A DNA stretch of 27,148 nt from an uncultured Gammaproteobacteria bacterium (GTDB taxonomy: Bacteria; Pseudomonadota; Gammaproteobacteria; GCA-2729495): contig CAMYJV010000033.1 of the NCBI GenBank assembly GCA_947258805.1, forward strand, positions 1 through 27,148. The letters run 5' to 3'. A model generated the notes under the pieces. The model searched no databases. It saw only the letters and a list, made by a program, of their open reading frames with translations, and was not told where the DNA came from. The position numbers and the translations under genes were made by a program. Shown piece by piece: positions 23,840 to 27,148 of this stretch; position 1 is the first letter of the stretch; each line of letters opens with the position of its first letter.

Positions 23840-25057
23840 ATGCCATCGCAAGGCGACACGCAGGTCGGTCTCAAACGGGAAGTCTCCCTGCTGCTGTTTA
23901 CGCTGTACGGTGCCGGCAACATCATCGGCGCCGGCATCTATGTGCTGGTGGGAAAGGTCGCGGGCGAGGCTGGGCTGCTGGCGCCGTTCGCGTTTCTGGT
24001 CGCGGCCTTGATCGCGGCGTTTGCCGCGCTGAGCTACGGTGAGCTGGGCGCGCGGTATCCGGTCAGCGCCGGTGAGGCCGTTTACGTCCAGCGCGCGTTC
24101 AATGTGCGGGTCTTGTCGATGGCAGTGGGCCTGCTGATTGCGCTGGCGGGGCTGGTGTCCGCTGCAACCATGGCCCGGGGCTTCGTAGGCTATTTCCGCC
24201 TGTTCATGGATGCTCCGGCGTGGTTGATCATCGTGCTGAACACCGCGGTGTTGACCCTGGTTGCGGCCCGCGGTATTCGGGAGTCGGTGCTCCTGGCGGT
24301 GTTCCTCACACTGATCGAGGCCGGGGGACTGGTCTGGGTCATCGGTGCGGCGGCCCCTAATCTCGCCGACCTCGCCGGCTTTGCCCTGGCTGACCTGGTG
24401 CCGATGACGCCCGTTGCCTGGCAAGGTGTGCTGGGTGGTGCTTTCCTGGCCTTTTTCGCATTCATCGGCTTCGAGGACATGGTAAACATTGCGGAGGAGG
24501 TCAAGCAGCCGCAACGCACGATCCCCAAAGGGATTTTGTTGGCCTTCCTGTTTGCATCGGTGCTTTATCTGCTGGTGACGCTGGTCTCAGTGACTACCCT
24601 GCCGCCAGCAGAACTGGCTGCAAGTGACGCGCCGCTGGCTGCCGTATACACGGCGGCGACTGCGCGTGGGCCCGTATTCCTGGGCCTGATCGGATTGATC
24701 GCGGTGACGAACGGCGCGCTGATTCAGATCATCATGGCGTCACGGATCTTCTTCGGCATGAGCCGCAACGGCTGGTTACCGGAAATCCTGGGTCACGTGG
24801 ATCCCCGCACGCGCACCCCGGTGCTGGCGACACTGCTCGCCGGGGGTCTGGTCCTGCTACTGGCCCTCGCCTTGCCCCTGATCAGCCTGGCCAAGACCAC
24901 CAGCGCGATGGTGCTCGCGGTGTTTACGCTGATCAACCTGAGCCTGCTGCGGATCAAGTGGCAGGAGCCACGGCCGCCGGATGTGCGGGTACTCCCGTTT
25001 GCAGTCCCGGTAATCGGTGCGGTGGCCAGCCTGTCAATCCTGGTGGTGTCCCTTTGA
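23840..25057 (+). CDS. APC superfamily amino-acid permease
   Basis: From the ATG at 23840 (GTG at 23834 is possible) the product has 405 residues and about 11-12 membrane helices. Helix one carries the family substrate-binding motif YGAGNIIGAGIYVLVG; later come SYGELGARYPVSAGEAVYVQRAF, AFFAFIGFEDMVNIAEEVKQP, PKGI and ASRIFFGMSRNGWLPEILG. These are diagnostic of basic- or general amino-acid permeases of the APC family. It is somewhat short, ending right after a hydrophobic segment (VIGAVASLSILVVSL), so a last helix may be lost. It is divergent from the diheme cytochrome and 33 bases upstream of the cupin gene. The amino acid transported is unknown. Confidence 0.88.
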   Translation: MPSQGDTQVGLKREVSLLLFTLYGAGNIIGAGIYVLVGKVAGEAGLLAPFAFLVAALIAAFAALSYGELGARYPVSAGEAVYVQRAFNVRVLSMAVGLLIALAGLVSAATMARGFVGYFRLFMDAPAWLIIVLNTAVLTLVAARGIRESVLLAVFLTLIEAGGLVWVIGAAAPNLADLAGFALADLVPMTPVAWQGVLGGAFLAFFAFIGFEDMVNIAEEVKQPQRTIPKGILLAFLFASVLYLLVTLVSVTTLPPAELAASDAPLAAVYTAATARGPVFLGLIGLIAVTNGALIQIIMASRIFFGMSRNGWLPEILGHVDPRTRTPVLATLLAGGLVLLLALALPLISLAKTTSAMVLAVFTLINLSLLRIKWQEPRPPDVRVLPFAVPVIGAVASLSILVVSL

Positions 25058-25090
25058 TGGCAATTGGGCACACTCTGGTAGTCTCGGGCC

Positions 25091-25930
25091 ATGATCCTTT
25101 CAGTTCATAACTGTCAACGTTGGCAGCATGCCGTACGGGCCGGCTTTGGTCTGCTGGTATCGCTCGGCATCGCAGCGCAGGCAAGCGCAGCGGATCCCGA
25201 CCTGGTCCTGTTCCGGGAGACAGCATCCGCCCCCGCTGCGACGCTGGCCATACTCGGTGACACGCCGGTGCGGGTGTTGAACGATGCCCGGGACGGCCGT
25301 CGGGTGGCGGTGGCAGAGCTGCCTGCGGGCTGGTCGCAAACGCTGCCCGGGCAGCGTGACCAGACCGTCGAGTTGTTGGTGCTCGGGGGCGAGCTGAGCT
25401 TCGACGGCAAGGCGCTCGGGCCCTATCACTACGCGCATGTACCCGTTGCGGCCCCGCCGCCGGTCTGGACCGCGGGCGCAGGCGGTGCACGGGTGCTGCT
25501 GTTCCTGGATCCGCCGCGCGACACCGACGGTCTGCAGTCACGAATCATGGACACGCAGCGCGAGCCGTGGCGGGCTGGCGTGGTGGCACAACGCGATACC
25601 GGGCGCACGCTCGCAGTGGAAGTGAAAGATCTGCTGTGGGTGGAAGAGACGGGGCAGCGCACCTGGTTGCTGCGCATGGGCACAGAATTCGAATTTCCGT
25701 GGGAAGTACACGACACGGCGGAAGAGGGCTTCCTGCTCGAAGGGCAGTTTCGGCTCGGCGAATGCCTCGAGCAGGGGCCGGTGCACGGCGAGTATCGCCC
25801 CGGCGGTTATTTCTACCGGCCGGCAGGCATTCCCCACGGCGGGCTGGAATCGGGCACCGATTCTGTCGCCTTCTTTTTGCTGCGCACGCCGGCGAACCTG
25901 ACGGTCAAGTTCCAGGACAGCTGCGAGTAG
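25091..25930 (+). CDS. exported double-cupin protein, DUF4437-like
   Basis: The 279-residue product has a signal peptide (AGFGLLVSLGIAAQASA, then AD, cleavage near 34). Two cupin-like halves follow. The first (about 70-140) has ELPAGWSQTLPGQ and LGGELSFDGKALG but lacks metal histidines. The second (about 185-275) has WEVHDTAEEGFLLEGQFRLGE, here in pieces, then YRPGGYFYRPAGIPHGGLESG and SVAFFLLRT. His in EVHDT, Glu and His in PHGG are candidate metal ligands. This pattern fits the ChrR-like or DUF4437 cupins. The protein would be periplasmic; function is not known. A perfect inverted repeat follows its stop codon directly. Confidence 0.82.
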   Translation: MILSVHNCQRWQHAVRAGFGLLVSLGIAAQASAADPDLVLFRETASAPAATLAILGDTPVRVLNDARDGRRVAVAELPAGWSQTLPGQRDQTVELLVLGGELSFDGKALGPYHYAHVPVAAPPPVWTAGAGGARVLLFLDPPRDTDGLQSRIMDTQREPWRAGVVAQRDTGRTLAVEVKDLLWVEETGQRTWLLRMGTEFEFPWEVHDTAEEGFLLEGQFRLGECLEQGPVHGEYRPGGYFYRPAGIPHGGLESGTDSVAFFLLRTPANLTVKFQDSCE

Positions 25931-25931
25931 C

Positions 25932-25980
25932 CGGGGACATGCTGCTTTTTCCACTCTGCGGAAAAAGCAGCATGTCCCCG
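25932..25980. terminator. perfect 21-bp inverted repeat between convergent genes (GGGGAC class)
   Basis: Two perfect 21-base arms, beginning CGGGGACATGCTGC and running to a TTTTTCC, flank a 7-base ACTCTGC loop. It fills the whole gap between the cupin stop (25930) and the DUF748 stop (25982). It can fold on either strand and is well placed as a bidirectional 3'-end hairpin. The outer GGGGACA matches the elements at 4455 and 17238. Confidence 0.7.
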
Positions 25981-25981
25981 T

Positions 25982-27148
25982 TCAGCCGGCGTCGAGTTTC
26001 AGGCTGATCGTGACCTGGTTTTCCTTGCCCGGCTCCACCGCGACCGTGTCGGCAGCACGCAGGCGTTCGGGCGGCAGGCCGGCGCTGGTGCTGAGGTAAT
26101 CAGTTACCGCTGCGGCGCGCGCATCGCCAAGGGCCTGCAGCTCGGCCTCGGAAACCGGTTCGGCAGCAATAAGCTGGCGTTTAATTTCGGACAGGTAGGC
26201 GAGGGTATCGAAATCCGGCGTGTCCGGATCATCGTTCTGTACCTCGAACTGCTTGCGCAGGTCACGCAGGGAAAGTTCGGGTAGCCGCTCGCGGGCAAGG
26301 TTCTCGTACGCTTTACCGGCTCGCTCGGCCAGCAGTTCGTCGCTATCGCCCGTTGCCGCGTCCACTTCTGCTCTCGCCGCTTCGTCGACGCGTGCCTCCG
26401 CAAGCCCCTCGGTATCCACCTGCGCTGCGTAAGCACCGGGTATCGAGAGTTCCAGGCCGGGACGCTGGGCCAGGGCCGCGCCCAGCTGCGTGAGTTTTTC
26501 TTCTTCCGGCGGGCTCAGGCCTGACTCGCCGGGCTCGAAGGCAATGTTCTGCAGATCGACGTCGTCGCCGCCACTCACCAGGCTGCCGAGCAGACGGAAG
26601 GGTGACGTGACAGCCTTGACCAGCAGGTTGGCGAGCGCTTTGCCGATGATGCCGCGAGCGCTGAAGTCGGGATCGTTCACGTCGCCTTCAATGGTGAGTT
26701 TCATATCGATTACGCCGTTGGTATCGCTCAACAGCGCAACGGCCAGCCCCAGCGGCAGGTCCAGCGCGTCGGGATTGTCCACCTGCTCGCCGAGTTTGAT
26801 CTTCTCGACCACGATCTGGTTCTTGCCCACCAGCTTTGATTTTTCGAAGCGGTAGTCGAGATCCAGTTTCAGTTTGCCGGCTGCAATCTTGCGGCCGGCG
26901 AAGTCCACCGTGTACGGCGACAGGTCGGGCAAGTTCACGTTGCGAAACTCTACGCGTACGGCGCTTTTCGCCAGCGGATCCAGTGCGATCAGCTGGCCCG
27001 TGACCTTGGCCTGGCCGAACTCGCCCACGCGGCCTTCGAAGTCCAGCTCGGACGGCTCGCGGGTATCGCTGGCCATTGCCGAGATCTTGCCGCCGAACTT
27101 GCGAACGTCGGTGCGGAAGGGGAGTGGCAAAGACAGATCGGCGAAGTC
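25982..27148 (-). CDS. DUF748 (AsmA-like) envelope protein, partial (5' end outside window)
   Basis: The frame is open to the window edge, giving 388 residues of C-terminal sequence. Features typical of DUF748 proteins are present: repeated LPDLSPYTVDFAGRKIAAGKLKLDLDYRF-type beta segments (seen in pieces), LPLGLAVALLSDTNGVIDM, IGKALANLLVKAVTSPFRLLGSLVSGG and a late RPGLELSIPGAY region resembling the OmpA-like turn. An acidic helical insert lies before the end. DUF748 proteins belong to the AsmA/bridge-like envelope group with a role in the periplasm or outer membrane; the detailed function is not settled. A TTG at 27130 is not the true start, because sense codons continue to the edge. Confidence 0.85.
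   Translation of the reverse strand, partial: DFADLSLPLPFRTDVRKFGGKISAMASDTREPSELDFEGRVGEFGQAKVTGQLIALDPLAKSAVRVEFRNVNLPDLSPYTVDFAGRKIAAGKLKLDLDYRFEKSKLVGKNQIVVEKIKLGEQVDNPDALDLPLGLAVALLSDTNGVIDMKLTIEGDVNDPDFSARGIIGKALANLLVKAVTSPFRLLGSLVSGGDDVDLQNIAFEPGESGLSPPEEEKLTQLGAALAQRPGLELSIPGAYAAQVDTEGLAEARVDEAARAEVDAATGDSDELLAERAGKAYENLARERLPELSLRDLRKQFEVQNDDPDTPDFDTLAYLSEIKRQLIAAEPVSEAELQALGDARAAAVTDYLSTSAGLPPERLRAADTVAVEPGKENQVTISLKLDAG

Noticed and set aside
1..27148. CRISPR array, tRNA, rRNA, prophage or insertion sequence
   Set aside because: I saw no regularly spaced repeats, clover-leaf candidates, transposase or phage genes; the dispersed palindromes are too short and scattered for an array.

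Overview
The window is about 27 kb of GC-rich, densely coding chromosomal DNA from a Gram-negative bacterium. Outer-membrane (TonB-dependent receptor), lipoprotein, Tat and c-type cytochrome genes, plus an AsmA/DUF748-type envelope protein, fit a Gammaproteobacterium, perhaps a marine or soil heterotroph. The rank is inferred from gene content only. I see no tRNA, rRNA, CRISPR array, transposase, integrase or replication origin. Both edges cut genes: a PD40/TolB-like lipoprotein on the left and a DUF748 protein on the right.

Layout. 1-1.6 kb: partial beta-propeller lipoprotein and a small exported protein (minus strand). 1.7-6.4 kb: an SDR with an abnormal 3' end, a lipase-like hydrolase with an extra C-terminal domain, a Tat-exported DUF1838 protein and a second SDR (plus strand). 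6.5-9.3 kb: two minus-strand heme c fusions (formylglycine-enzyme-like domain plus cytochrome c; heme c plus PNPOx-like split barrel) around an NmrA-like gene with a damaged 5' end. 9.4-12.5 kb: GPH-family transporter, SAM methyltransferase and a translationally coupled small coiled-coil protein. 12.5-13.2 kb: a MarR regulator diverging from a TonB-dependent receptor gene, with a perfect 24-bp palindrome between them. 13.2-20.1 kb: the receptor, an exported HemD-fold protein, a heme c lipoprotein and, convergent to them, a Tat-exported FAD amine-oxidase-like protein, a divergent HemF-family protein and a DUF1330 protein. 20.2-23.8 kb: a frameshifted DHA2-type MFS exporter, an anchored alpha/beta hydrolase, a tiny ORF and a membrane-anchored diheme cytochrome c. 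23.8-27.1 kb: APC permease, exported cupin and the DUF748 protein.

The most interesting part is 13.0-20.1 kb. Two genes descend from heme-biosynthesis enzyme families (uroporphyrinogen-III synthase and aerobic coproporphyrinogen oxidase), but one carries a signal peptide and the other lacks the family's core motifs. They lie with an outer-membrane receptor, a periplasmic FAD oxidase and a cytochrome. One reading is uptake and periplasmic modification of a tetrapyrrole or similar ligand, controlled by the MarR protein; this is inference.

A second theme is dispersed short palindromes just downstream of stop codons, in three sequence classes (GGGGAC..., GGTGTCTGAcAC, GAAATGGGGTCA). They resemble REP-type elements and may serve as 3'-end hairpins. 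Signs of decay or rearrangement occur at three places: the SDR 3' end (about 2.45 kb), the NmrA 5' end (about 7.8 kb) and the MFS gene (about 20.6 kb).
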